Source: Macrostomum hystrix (taxonomy: Eukaryota; Platyhelminthes; Macrostomidae). Taken from it: DNA of 64,000 bases. The DNA is taken from positions 5,970,501 to 6,034,500 of the forward strand of contig CATNEN010000034.1 of the NCBI GenBank assembly GCA_950097015.1, given 5' to 3'. Position 1 is the stretch's first letter, and each line of letters begins with the position of its first letter. Below the pieces are notes generated by a model that was not told the origin of the DNA, did no database searches, and saw only the letters and a list, made by a program, of their open reading frames with translations. Both the position numbers and the translations under genes were made by a program. Positions 1 to 10,262 of the stretch are shown here, one piece after another.

Positions 1-1570
1 CTGGCGCTGGCCCCAGCAGCTCCGGTGGCGGCGGCGGCGGCGACGGCGCTGTCACACGCGGCGGTCGAAAGCTGACACCTAAAGAGATTAGCGACCAGAT
101 TGACGAACAGATTAGACAGGATAAGCGGCGGCGCAGGCAGGAGCGCCGGATTCTGTTGCTAGGCACAGCGGCCAGCGGCAAAAGTACTTTCCTGCGCTCC
201 CTGCGCATCATCCACCAGGATAAGTTTGATGAACGGGTGCGTTGAAAATTTGTGTCTGCCAAGTCTTTGTTCATATATGTCAATTCTATGTTCATATCTG
301 CCAAGTGTGCGTTCATATCTGCCAAGTGTGTGTTCACTTCTGCCAAGTCTGTGTTCATATCTGCCAAGTCTGTGTTCATATCTGCCAAGTCTGTGTTCAT
401 ATCTGCCAAGTCTGTGTTCATATCTGCCAAGTCTTTGTTCATATCTGCCAATTCTTTGTTCATATCTGCCAAGTCTGTGTTCATATCTGCCAAGTCATAT
501 TTTCCCGGATTTGCTATCGCGTCTCCCAATCCCATTATTCATAACTGGGAGAATCTGCCTACTGGGATAAAACCGCAAACCGGTTTTCCACCTGGCAGGA
601 GATTCGCAGCTTCCAAGCCGTCATCTATGCCAACGTGTGGCGCGGAGTCATGAAGCTGCTGTTCATCAAGAAGCAGTTGGGCATCAAGTGGGAGAACTCC
701 AAGCCTGGCATCGCCGCAGTCAAAGCTATGCTAGCTCTGGAAAGCGAAATCGGCCAGGCCAATGTAGTGACTTGCAACATCAGCGAGGACCATTTCCTCC
801 GAGCTGCTCCGCACATCCACACCCTGTGGAGCGACGCCGGCGTGCGCGAATCCTTTGAGCGACGGCACAGCGTCCAGGGTGACGAAGAATTTCGCGATGT
901 TGGCGAAAATCTCGATTATTATTTGAATCAATTGGATAAGATCGCTCTGCCCGGCTACCGGCCAACTCAGGATCACATTCTGCACTCGCGTCGCTTCACC
1001 GACTCCGTGTTCGAGAAGCCTCTGATGTACAATAGCGTGCCGCTTCTTATCATCGACATTGGCGGCCACACCAACGAGAGACGCAAATGGGCTAAAACCC
1101 TCAAAGTGTTTCGCGGCGAATTACAATCCGTCATCTACATCATTGCCTGCTCAACTTTCAATGAGTTCTATACTAAGCCAGCTACTGGCGAGCTCATTAA
1201 TAAATTAGACGAGAGCTTCGACTGTCTGCGTCACCTTCTGGAGATCAAAACTGAATTATTCACACCCGACATGAGTCTGATTGTATTCTTTAACAAGGAC
1301 GACCTTTTCACCTACAAGATTGAAACTCTGCATATTAATTACGGCCAATTCGATACCACATTCGATTCTCAGCGCTACGATCCCACTAATCTGGGTCACG
1401 TGCGCGAGCACCTCCTGCGCCGACTAAACTCCGTGCTAACCGCCAATGTGCAGCTGAAAAAGTACATTCACTTTACTACTTCTATCGATCTGAGCAATGT
1501 GCGCCGCGTATTCAAGGACGTCCAGGACACGGTTATGCACAATTTCATCCGAGAGGCACTGCCAACCTGA
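1..1570 (+). CDS. Divergent G protein alpha subunit, G12/13-like (5' partial, two exons)
   Basis: Membrane-associated GTPase subunit that normally couples GPCRs to effectors. Exons are 1-236 (reading from base 3, upstream part missing) and 599-1570. The intron is GT at 237, AG at 597-598, phase 0. The joined 401 residues start with a Gly/Ser-rich N-terminus, then the alpha-N helix and P-loop GTAASGKS. Switch I is RRFTDSV, which keeps the catalytic Arg and the Mg-binding Thr. Switch II is DIGGHTNERRKW, the G4 box is NKDD, and the G5 region is FTTSI followed by a VFKDVQDT helix. The RRxT switch I and the HFTT/VFxDVxDT C-terminus are closest to G12/13. No Cys lies four residues from the C-terminus, so there is no pertussis toxin site. 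Unusual: P-loop Gly and Glu are both Ala and the switch II Gln is His, so GTP hydrolysis is probably impaired. Family is certain; subclass is less so. Confidence 0.9.
252..498. repeat. 21-bp minisatellite in G alpha intron
   Basis: About 12 tandem copies of a 21-bp unit with core CTGCCAAGTCTGTGTTCATA. They start about 15 nt after the 5' splice site and end about 100 nt before the acceptor. Apparent ORFs here are repeat artefacts. Confidence 0.9.
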
Positions 1571-1930
1571 ATTTAATCAATCTTGCTAATTCAATGCGCT
1601 AACAATTTGATAGAGAGATCATCATTACTATTGGCTTAGAGATGTATTGCTTCGAACACAATCTAGCGAAGGCTAGCGAAGTTTCTGTTTTGCTTCTAGT
1701 TATTATTATTTTCATGTGCTTTTGTACGTGGGCAGTGTTGCCATTTGGAACAATCGACTGATGATGATAGATGTTTTGAGAAAAAATAGAGGAATAATCA
1801 AATTTCAGGTCTTCTGCATACTCTGCCGCAGACAGTTTACGATGGCTTCTATAAAATGACTTAAATTGATTGCAGTACAGCCCTACCAGATCATCAGGTT
1901 ATTGGTACCACAGCATTTAACATGCTTTAG
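1571..1930. other. G alpha 3' flank / 3' UTR, no gene seen
   Basis: Non-repetitive sequence after the G alpha stop. I see no clear AATAAA here. A block at about 1887-1912 (ACCAGATCATCAGGTTA) recurs at about 2056-2080, on the other side of the short tandem repeat. Confidence 0.5.
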
Positions 1931-2035
1931 TACTCGCGTACTTAAGTGCTCGCGTACTTGAGTACTCGCGTACTTGAGTACTCACGTACATGAGTACCCG
2001 CGTACTTCATGAATCGCCAATTTAAATTCTTCAGT
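1931..2035. repeat. Dispersed 16-bp tandem repeat element, copy A
   Basis: About five copies of a 16-bp unit (TACTCGCGTACTTGAG), then a flank containing TCGCCAATTTAAAT. The same unit and right flank recur at 8747-8880, so this is a dispersed element and not only a local array. The unit contains the palindrome GAGTACTC. Confidence 0.75.
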
Positions 2036-3344
2036 ACTGAACTGCAGTTGAGTACCAGATCATCAGGTTACTAGCACCACCGCCCTAAGAACAGATAAAT
2101 AAGATACGTAAAAAGTAGAATAAAAAGTTTTGCAGCACTGCCCAGTCTACTCATGTTGTTCTAGCTTCCCCTGGTGTTACTGTATGTTTTATGGCATGAA
2201 TTTACTCAGTAAAACAGTTTCGCTGTTCAGTACTTATTGTTCATTTCTGCCTACTTTATGTCGCTATTCGCTTATATTGTGGGGCTTTGCTTTAAAACAA
2301 TTTTTAGCGTTTTTATCAAGCAGATTTGTCACTTTACGTTGTTAAGTCGCGTTGATAACCAACATGCAGGTATATAAACTATAATCCTATGTTTTATAAT
2401 TCACCATTTTTGTAAGTACGAAGCACAATTAGATAATATGATTGTATTGTTTTGTACGCACAATAAGTACCCCTTTCCTGTAATAAAAATAGCTTTATAA
2501 CAAAATTATTTCATTTGTTATCTTGTAGAAATCAAGTTGATGACTTCAATTATCTGTTCCACTCGTATTATTTTCTGGCTCATTATTTATTTTTTTGCAA
2601 GAAAACAATTCTTTAGATATCTATGACGCCAATATTACAAAAGCATCGATTATTTATATTAAAACTCAATAAAAAAAATTTTGCACAAGAAGTTGAATAT
2701 GAAAACATATTTTCAATACAATCTGAGATAGTATTCATTTTAATGCACCGCTAATCTATTAAGTTGACTTTCTTTCGTTGGTACTACTTACAAGTATAGT
2801 AGTTAACGTACGTAAAACTTATTATTAAAATTTATCGTACCGCGAATTAGTTAGAATTATAGATTTATAATTTTTTAGTCACTCGTTAGTTTGAAGTAAA
2901 TTCTCGATTATTTTTCTAATTTCCCTTGCCCAACAATGAAACATTTAGGCTATTTTATGTGCTTTGCGAGAGTCCAAAAACTATTTCGGTTGTTTTTTTG
3001 AAATGCGTTTCAATGTACAAGACGCATGTATTTTTTAACCAGTTTTTTATTCTAATCGTAGCATTAAACCAAGGAATTTATTGCTATTACTTGGCCTTCA
3101 CATGATCAGTTTTTTAAATGTCTCTGTGTCAGTTTTTGCGTGTGTAATTTGATGTAACATGAAAATTGCTGTGCGACAATTCACTGTGCTACTGCTTATA
3201 TTTTTATTATATCTACATATTTATATATAATATTGTGAACAGAGTAAGCCAGCTTTCATTAATAATAATTCAATTCTATTTCTTTCTTTTTTTAAAAAGT
3301 GTCTTACATCCCTCAATGCCGAAAGTTCCCTCATTGCCAACAAA
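2036..3344. other. AT-rich intergenic spacer
   Basis: No coding potential recognised on either strand. AATAAA occurs at 2482-2487 and 2667-2672. Either could serve a long G alpha 3' UTR, but both lie more than 900 nt past the stop. Confidence 0.5.
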
Positions 3345-6245
3345 TCAAACACTTTCCCAACTACTCAAACACTTTCCCAACGACTCAAATACTTTCCCAA
3401 CGACTCAAACACTTTTCCAACGACTCAAACGCCTTCCCCAAAGATTCAACGCTTTTCCCAACGACTCAAACACTTTCCCAACTACTCAAACACTTTTCCC
3501 AACGACTCAAACACTTTTCCCAACTACTCAAACACTTTTCCCAACAAATCAAACAATTTCCCAACGACTCAAACACTTTCCCAACGACTCAAACACTTTC
3601 CCAACTACTCAAACACTTTCCCAACGACTCAAACACTTTTCCAACGACTCAAACGCCTTCCCCAAAGATTCAACGCTTTTCCCAACGACTCAAACACTTT
3701 CCCAACTACTCCAACACTTTCCCAACTACTCAAACACTTTTCCCAACTACTCAAACACTTTTCCCAACAAATCAAACAATTTCCCAACGACTCAAACACT
3801 TTCCCAACGACTCAAACACTTTCCCAACTACTCAAACACTTTCCCAACTACTCAAACACTTTTCCCAACAAATCAAACAATTTCCCAACTACTCAAACAC
3901 TTTTCCCAACGACTCAAACGCTTTCCCCAAAGATTCAACGTTCAACGCTTTTCCCAAAGATTTAACGCTTTTCCCAACGACTCAAATACTTTCCCAACGA
4001 CTGAAACACTTTCCCAACTACTCAAACACTTTCCCAACGACTCAAACGCCTTCCCCAAAGATTTAACGCTTTTCCCAACTACTCAAACACTTTCCCAACT
4101 ACTCAAACACTTTTCCCAACAAATCAAACAATTTCCCAACTACTCAAACACTTTTCCCAACGACTCAAACGCTTTCCCCAAAGATTCAACGTTCAACGCT
4201 TTTCCCAAAGATTTAACGCTTTTCCCAACGACTCAAATACTTTCCCAACGACTGAAACACTTTCCCAACTACTCAAACACTTTCCCAACGACTCAAACGC
4301 CTTCCCCAAAGATTTAACGCTTTTCCCAACTACTCAAACACTTTCCCAACTACTCAAACACTTTTCCCAACAAATCAAACAATTTCCCAACTACTCAAAC
4401 ACTTTTCCCAACGACTCAAACGCTTTCCCCAAAGATTCAACGTTCAACGCTTTTCCCAAAGATTTAACGCTTTTCCCAACGACTCAAATACTTTCCCAAC
4501 TACTCTAACACTTTCCCAACGACTCAAACACTTTCCCAACGACTCAAACGCCTTCCCCAAAGATTTAACGCTTTTCCCAACTACTCAAACACTTTCCCAA
4601 CTACTCAAACACTTTTCCCAACAAATCAAACAATTTCCCAACTACTCAAACACTTTTCCCAACAAATCAAACAATTTCCCAACTACTCAAACACTTTTCC
4701 CAACGACTCAAACGCTTTCCCCAAAGATTCAACGTTCAACGCTTTTCCCAAAGATTTAACGCTTTTCCCAACGACTCAAATACTTTCCCAACGACTGAAA
4801 CACTTTCCCAACTACTCAAAAACTTTCCTAACGACTCAAACACTTTCCCAACGACTCAAACGCCTTCCCCAAAGATTTAACGCTTTTCCAACGACTCAAA
4901 TACTTTCCCAACTACTCAAACACTTTTCCCAACGACTCAAACACTTTTCCCAACAAATCAAACAATTTCCCAACTACTCAAACACTTTTCCCAACAAATC
5001 AAACAATTTCCCAACTACTCAAACACTTTTCCCAACGACTCAAACGCTTTCCCCAAAGATTCAACGTTCAACGCTTTTCCCAAAGATTTAACGCTTTTCC
5101 CAACGACTCAAATACTTTCCCAACGACTGAAACACTTTCCCAACTACTCAAAAACTTTCCTAACGACTCAAACACTTTCCCAACGACTCAAACGCCTTCC
5201 CCAAAGATTTAACGCTTTTCCAACGACTCAAATACTTTCCCAACTACTCAAACACTTTTCCCAACGACTCAAACACTTTTCCCAACAAATCAAACAATTT
5301 CCCAACGACTCAAACACTTTCCCAACGACTCAAACACTTTCCCAACTACTCAAACACTTTCCCAAATACTCAAACACTTTCCCAACGACTCAAACACTTT
5401 TCCAACGACTCAAACGCCTTCCCCAAAGATTCAACGCTTTTCCCAACGACTCAAACACTTTCCCAACTACTCCAACACTTTCCCAACTACTCAAACACTT
5501 TTCCCAACTACTCAAACACTTTTCCCAACAAATCAAACACTTTTCCCAACAAATCAAACACTTTCCCAACGACTCAAACACTTTCCCAACTACTCAAACA
5601 CTTTCCCAACTACTCAAACACTTTCCCAACTACTCAAACACTTTTCCCAACAAATCAAACAATTTCCCAACTACTCAAACACTTTTCCCAACGACTCAAA
5701 CGCTTTCCCCAAAGATTCAACGTTCAACGCTTTTCCCAAAGATTTAACGCTTTTCCCAACGACTCAAATACTTTCCCAACTACTCTAACACTTTCCCAAC
5801 GACTCAAACACTTTCCCAACGACTCAAACGCCTTCCCCAAAGATTTAACGCTTTTCCCAACGACTCAAACACTTTCCCAACTACTCAAACGCTTTCCCCA
5901 ACAAATCAAACAATTTCCCAACTACTCAAACACTTTTCCCAACGACTCAAACGCTTTCCCCAAAGATTCAACGTTCAACGCTTTTCCCAAAGATTTAACG
6001 CTTTTCCCAACGACTCAAATACTTTCCCAACGACTGAAACACTTTCCCAACTACTCAAAAACTTTCCTAACGACTCAAACACTTTCCCAACGACTCAAAC
6101 GCCTTCCCCAAAGATTTAACGCTTTTCCAACGACTCAAATACTTTCCCAACTACTCAACCACTTTTCCCAACGACTCAAACACTTTTCCCAACGACTCAA
6201 ACACTTTTCCCAACGATTCACACACTTTCCCAACGGCTCAAACGC
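3345..6245. repeat. 20-bp minisatellite, about 2.9 kb
   Basis: About 140 copies of a 20-bp unit (ACTCAAACACTTTCCCAACG) with variants CAACAAATCAAACAATTTCC and CCCCAAAGATTCAACGCTTT. The variants recur in fixed order, for example the block ending in GATTCAACGTTCAACGC, which shows higher-order repeats of several units. Long ORFs inside are artefacts. Confidence 0.93.
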
Positions 6246-6328
6246 TTCTCCTACTGACTCATTCCTCCCATTTTTAGTAACCCTGAACCGCTTCTGTAGA
6301 GTCATTCATACCAGACTTTAGTCGCAGT

Positions 6329-6355
6329 AAATCTAGATGTTTATTATCTAGATTT
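6329..6355. other. Perfect inverted repeat just upstream of the oxidase gene
   Basis: Arms AAATCTAGAT (6329-6338) and ATCTAGATTT (6346-6355) are exact reverse complements around a 7-nt loop. A G-T wobble and a G-C pair extend the stem outward to 27 and 57. It lies 40 nt before the first usable splice acceptor of the oxidase gene. Confidence 0.7.
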
Positions 6356-6395
6356 GCAGTCAGTGGTGAGTACTGTTTCTGTCTCGATCTTACAG

Positions 6396-8599
6396 AGCGA
6401 CAGTCAGCAGCGTAGGCAGGCTCGCGTAGCTGTGGTCGGCGCCGGCCTTGTCGGTGCCTCAGTGGCTGTGCAGCTGCAGTCGGCCCTTGGTCCTAGCTCC
6501 GTGACACTGATAGGCGAGGCTTTCAACTCCGGCACAACCTCCTGGGTGGCTGCTGGCTCTTTCCGAGTTGAAAGCTTCGAAGAGATGTCGCCGGATAATC
6601 CGGACCGGGCCGAGCGCTGGTGCCGCGATTCGTTGCGCCACCTGAGCCGGCTGGCTTTCGGACCGGCTGGTCCGCGCAGCGGCGTGGCGCCTCTGCCGCT
6701 GCTGCAGGTGGCTCGGGAGGCACCGCGCCAACGCTACGCCTACGTTGATCTGGTGCCGGGCGGTTGGCGAGAATTGTCTCCAGATGAACTGGCGACGCAG
6801 TTTCCTGAGTGGCCGGGCGGCCTTGGCTACGGCATCGAGTGCGTCACCGTGCTAGCTGATTCGCGGCTTTACCTGCCCTGGCTGACCGACCAGTTCCTGG
6901 CTAACGGTGCGCACCATAAACTATTTCTATTGCAGAACTCTAGAGGCCCTTGGTTCGATTCGGACCTGCAATCTGCTGGCTCATAAATATTATATTAAAA
7001 GTGCAGGAGGGCTGCGGTTAATGGCACATCATGTGTTAACAGTAGACCCGTAGCCAACGAGGAGGCAATTCTACCCATTGCGCTGACTCCTGAGCACACA
7101 CTCATACGGATACTTTACGCAGGCGTTGTCATCGGCAGGCAGTGTACACCTCACTGTTTCTTGAAGCTTGGCCCTCGAGGGCGTAAATTGCGTGACAAGC
7201 CTCCAAGCCTACTCTCCGCGACTGCACCCCAATTTAATGTGGCCTTTCAATGTTGCGAGAGGCGAACGTGTTAGACTGCTCTGCTACTCATCCCCCCTAT
7301 CTTGACTTACTTGACTTATCTGCAGGGCGGTCCGATGGACAGCGGGGAGGCGGGGGGGCGCCCATTCCGCTAATCCCTGAAAGACCCGCAATCGGCCGAT
7401 GGCGCGGGGCCAGTCAGGGAGGTCCGTGGCCGGTCCTTCCTGCAGCTTGCTCTTCACTAGGGAAGAAAGATGCTCGTCTGGTAGCCCTCGGGAACCGGAC
7501 GAGCTGCGGGATGTTCTCGGTTCTGCAAACGTCGTCCATGGATGGGTTTGGTCCGAGGTGATTAAGCCTCTCTCTGGTGAAGAAAGGGCAGTGACAGACG
7601 AAGTGCAGGGCATCCTCGTTCTCAAGGTTGCAGAATGGGCACAGCTCACTCCGGAGGTCTCCTCTGAGGAAACAGTGTCTGGCGTAGCAGCCATGGCCCG
7701 TGAGGATCATGGTCAGGGCCCGGATGTCCTTCCGGGTCTGGTTTAGAAGGACCTTCCGGAGCCGAGTGGATGGCTGAGTGGATGACTGAGACTGCCGCTT
7801 TGGATTGGCGGCATTTTTTGGTGCTTCACCACCGGGTTAGATGGAGGATGGACGATGGATGGACGAAGATGGACGATAGATGACGGTGTTCGGAATTGAA
7901 ACCGGGGGGAGGGGCCCGGCGCAGAGCTAGCGCCTCCCTGCATCCCCCCCTATCAGCTGGATCGATTTTTCAAATTAAAATTACTATTTATTGATGAGGA
8001 TAAGTTCGCACCCGGTCTGACCCCGATCCCCAGGCGGCCGCATCGAGCATCGCCGAGTTGCCAGCCTGGAAGAAGCCGGTGCCGGTTTCGACCTCGTATT
8101 CAACTGCGCCGGACTGGCAGCCGGCCGTCTGGCCGGCGGCGACCCCGCCCTGTATCCCGTGCGAGGCCAGGTGGCCCGGGTTCGAGCCCCCTGGCTGAAG
8201 CGCGGCATCTACGGACCGGATTCGACCTACGCTTATCCGAGCGCCGCGCCAGGCGATTTGGCTACAGTCGGCGGAGTTAGACAAGCCGGTGACACCTGCC
8301 TGGACTCTAGACTGGCCGACGCTATGGATATTCGAACTCGCGCCGTCCGCCTGCTGCCCGGACTGGCTGCCTCTTTTGCCGATGCCGATGGCGTTGTTTC
8401 TTCCGCTTCGCCGCCGAAAGATCTTGTGGGCCTGCGACCGGCGCGACACGGCGGCATCCGGGTGGCCGCCGAAGGTCTCGCCGTCCACTGCTATGGACAC
8501 GGTGGGCACGGCGTCGCGCTCAGCTGGGGCACCGCCAAGGAGGCCGTCGAACTTGGCTTGGCCCGTCTCGGCTATGGTGTCAGCGGCGCCAGGCTATGA
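6396..8599 (+). CDS. DDO: D-aspartate oxidase-like FAD flavoenzyme (two exons; start codon not found)
   Basis: FAD oxidase that deaminates D-amino acids to 2-oxo acid, ammonia and H2O2. The DDO form acts on D-Asp/D-Glu. Exons are 6396-6906 and 8034-8599 (phase 1; donor GT 6907, acceptor AG 8032-8033). The N-terminal Rossmann motif is VAVVGAGLVGAS. Later conserved stretches are LYPVRGQV, TVGGVRQAGD, GLRPARHGGIRV with the substrate-carboxylate Arg, and HCYGHGGHGVALSWGTA, which contacts the flavin. GGVRQ(x)GD and the TYAYP context favour DDO over DAO. The C-terminus ARL is a type 1 peroxisomal signal. The product is about 358 residues, a normal family length. No in-frame ATG precedes the Rossmann motif; the open frame begins at a good acceptor (AG 6394-6395). 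An upstream exon or a trans-spliced leader must supply the start. Exact substrate is inferred. Confidence 0.9.
6907..7389. other. Oxidase intron, 5' part
   Basis: Intron sequence between the donor at 6907 and the retrotransposon fragment. No exon is recognised. The lower half may still belong to the 3' end of the antisense element, whose boundary I cannot place. Confidence 0.4.
7390..7850 (-). mobile_element. Non-LTR retrotransposon fragment (C-terminal RT zinc-finger region), antisense in intron
   Basis: On the minus strand a frame runs from about 7845 down to a stop at 7414. It encodes an NQTRKDIRALTMILTGHG stretch followed by CPFC-x8-H-x4-C and a CPFFTRERL helix. This LTGH...CxxC...H...C arrangement is the C-terminal zinc-binding tail after the reverse transcriptase/RNase H of non-LTR elements (zf-RVT type). 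A stop lies upstream at about 7847, and no reverse transcriptase core is present, so the copy is 5'-truncated and dead. It sits opposite to the host oxidase gene inside its intron. Confidence 0.75.
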
Positions 8600-8746
8600 A
8601 AATTTATTTCGCTACTGTCTGAGTAATACATTTTTTGTTCGTAAGCGCGTGGTAACGACTCAAAGTCGATTTTATATATCCCATTGATAACTTTGATAGC
8701 AAGCTTTTCAAGCTTACTCACGTAGGTAGGGTACTCGCACGCTTTA
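8600..8746. other. Oxidase 3' flank
   Basis: Probable 3' UTR or start of intergenic sequence. No AATAAA is seen. Confidence 0.4.
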
Positions 8747-8880
8747 GTACTCGCGTATTTGAGTACTCGCGTACTTGAGTACCCGCATTCTTGAGTACCC
8801 GCATACTTGAGTACCCGCGTACTTGAGTACCCGCGTACTTACGTACTCACGTTCTTCATTAGTCGCCAATTTAAATGCTT
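8747..8880. repeat. Dispersed 16-bp tandem repeat element, copy B
   Basis: About seven copies of the 16-bp unit (GTACCCGCGTACTTGA variants), then a right flank containing TCGCCAATTTAAATGCTTC. Unit and flank match copy A at 1931-2035. Both copies lie a few hundred bases beyond a stop codon. Confidence 0.75.
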
Positions 8881-9408
8881 CTGTCCCCAACAGCAGTTTA
8901 GCTTCTTTAATTGTTTAAAAATTGTTTTAAAAAGTTTGTTATTTTCGTTTTAAAATCATCATTCTTCGATCACTTCCCTTTTAAGCCATTAGGGTTTGTA
9001 ATTTGTCATTAATTGATACCATTAGGACAAAATGGTTTGTCTTTTTGTCCTTTTTTGCTATTTTTCTATAATGCTCTATTTTGGATTCGATTCTAGTGTA
9101 ATAGTTCTTATATAATAGAGATCACAAATAATTTTATAATTATCATCTTGTTATCCATCGAAATTCTACATTTGTCTCACTGCAGATTTCTACACATAAT
9201 TCAATTTTTACTATTTTTTTCATGCTTTTTTTACTAACAGACCCTGTCAGTAATCTTTTTTCTTTTGGTGATTTTTAGTTTTTTTTCGCCATGAACCATT
9301 AATACGATCTTTCCTTTGTTAAGCAGATTATTCACCTGAACGAATTGCTTGCAAACTAAGCTCTGCTTTTGATTTCTCTTTTTAAACAAACGTAGGGAAC
9401 AGGAAAAA
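8881..9408. other. AT-rich intergenic spacer
   Basis: No gene or repeat recognised. Confidence 0.4.
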
Positions 9409-9994
9409 TGAGAGTGATTACAGGGTGTGATAAACAGGCCATGAGAGTGATTACAGGGTGTGATAAACAGGCCATGAGAGTGATTACAGGGTGTGATAAA
9501 CAGGCCATGAGAGTGATTACAGGGTGTGATAAACAGGCCATGAGAGTGATTACAGGGTGTGATAAACAGGCAGTATGAATGATTACAGGGTGTGATAAAC
9601 AGGCAGTATGAATGATTACAGGGTGTGATAAACAGGCAGTATGAATGATTACAGGGTGTGATAAACAGGCCATGAGAGTGATTACAGGGTGTGATAAACA
9701 GGCCATGAGAGTGATTACAGGGTGTGATAAACAGGCAGTATGAATGATTACAGGGTGTGATAAACAGGCAGTATGAATGATTACAGGGTGTGATAAACAG
9801 GCCATGAGAGTGATTACAGGGTGTGATAAACAGGCCATGAGAGTGATTACAGGGTGTGATAAACAGGCCATGAGTGTGATTACAGGGTGTGATAAACAGG
9901 CCACGATAATGATTACAGGGTGTGATAAACAGGCCATGAGAGTGATTTAAGGGTGTGATAAACAAGCATTGAATTTCAGTGTGTGATAAACAGG
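9409..9994. repeat. 33-bp minisatellite
   Basis: About 18 copies of a 33-bp unit with core GTGATTACAGGGTGTGATAA. Two unit types alternate in blocks, ending GGCCATGAGA or GGCAGTATGAAT. Because 33 is a multiple of 3, minus-strand ORFs of an 11-residue repeat result; these are artefacts. Confidence 0.92.
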
Positions 9995-10008
9995 CTTGGC
10001 CCGGATGT

Positions 10009-10090
10009 CAGCATCAGCTGGGGTAGATCCAAAATTGAGTTAGTGCTGCGGCCTCCTTGGTCCACGGACTGAACAGTTGTACGCAGCCTT
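10009..10090 (+). mobile_element. Truncated SINE copy (3' region)
   Basis: CAGCATCAGCTGGGG at the left, then GTCCACGGACTGAACAG and GTACGCAGCCTT, match in order the 3' half of the complete SINE at 52386-52691, with substitutions. The tRNA-like head and the ATT tail are absent. It lies between the minisatellite and the ANKRD50 start. Confidence 0.65.
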
Positions 10091-10262
10091 TGGCCGTTCG
10101 TATGTCATTTCAATCCTCTAAACTATTGTATATTCGCTATGTTTCAGCTGGGCAGCCAGCCATAGTAGGTCCCTTAAGCGGCATGGGCTGACTTTAAACC
10201 ATACGGCATTAAAGACAAAAAACTCAGACAATTACCGAAGTTGAAGCCGACAGAACCCAATA

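Noticed and set aside
1-1570. G alpha as a pseudogene
   Set aside because: Frame is intact through both exons, the splice junction is clean and most structural motifs are kept; the changed residues look like functional divergence.
3166-4317. 383-codon ORF with FPTTQTLSQRLKHF-type repeats
   Set aside because: Pure translation of the 20-bp minisatellite, also open in another frame.
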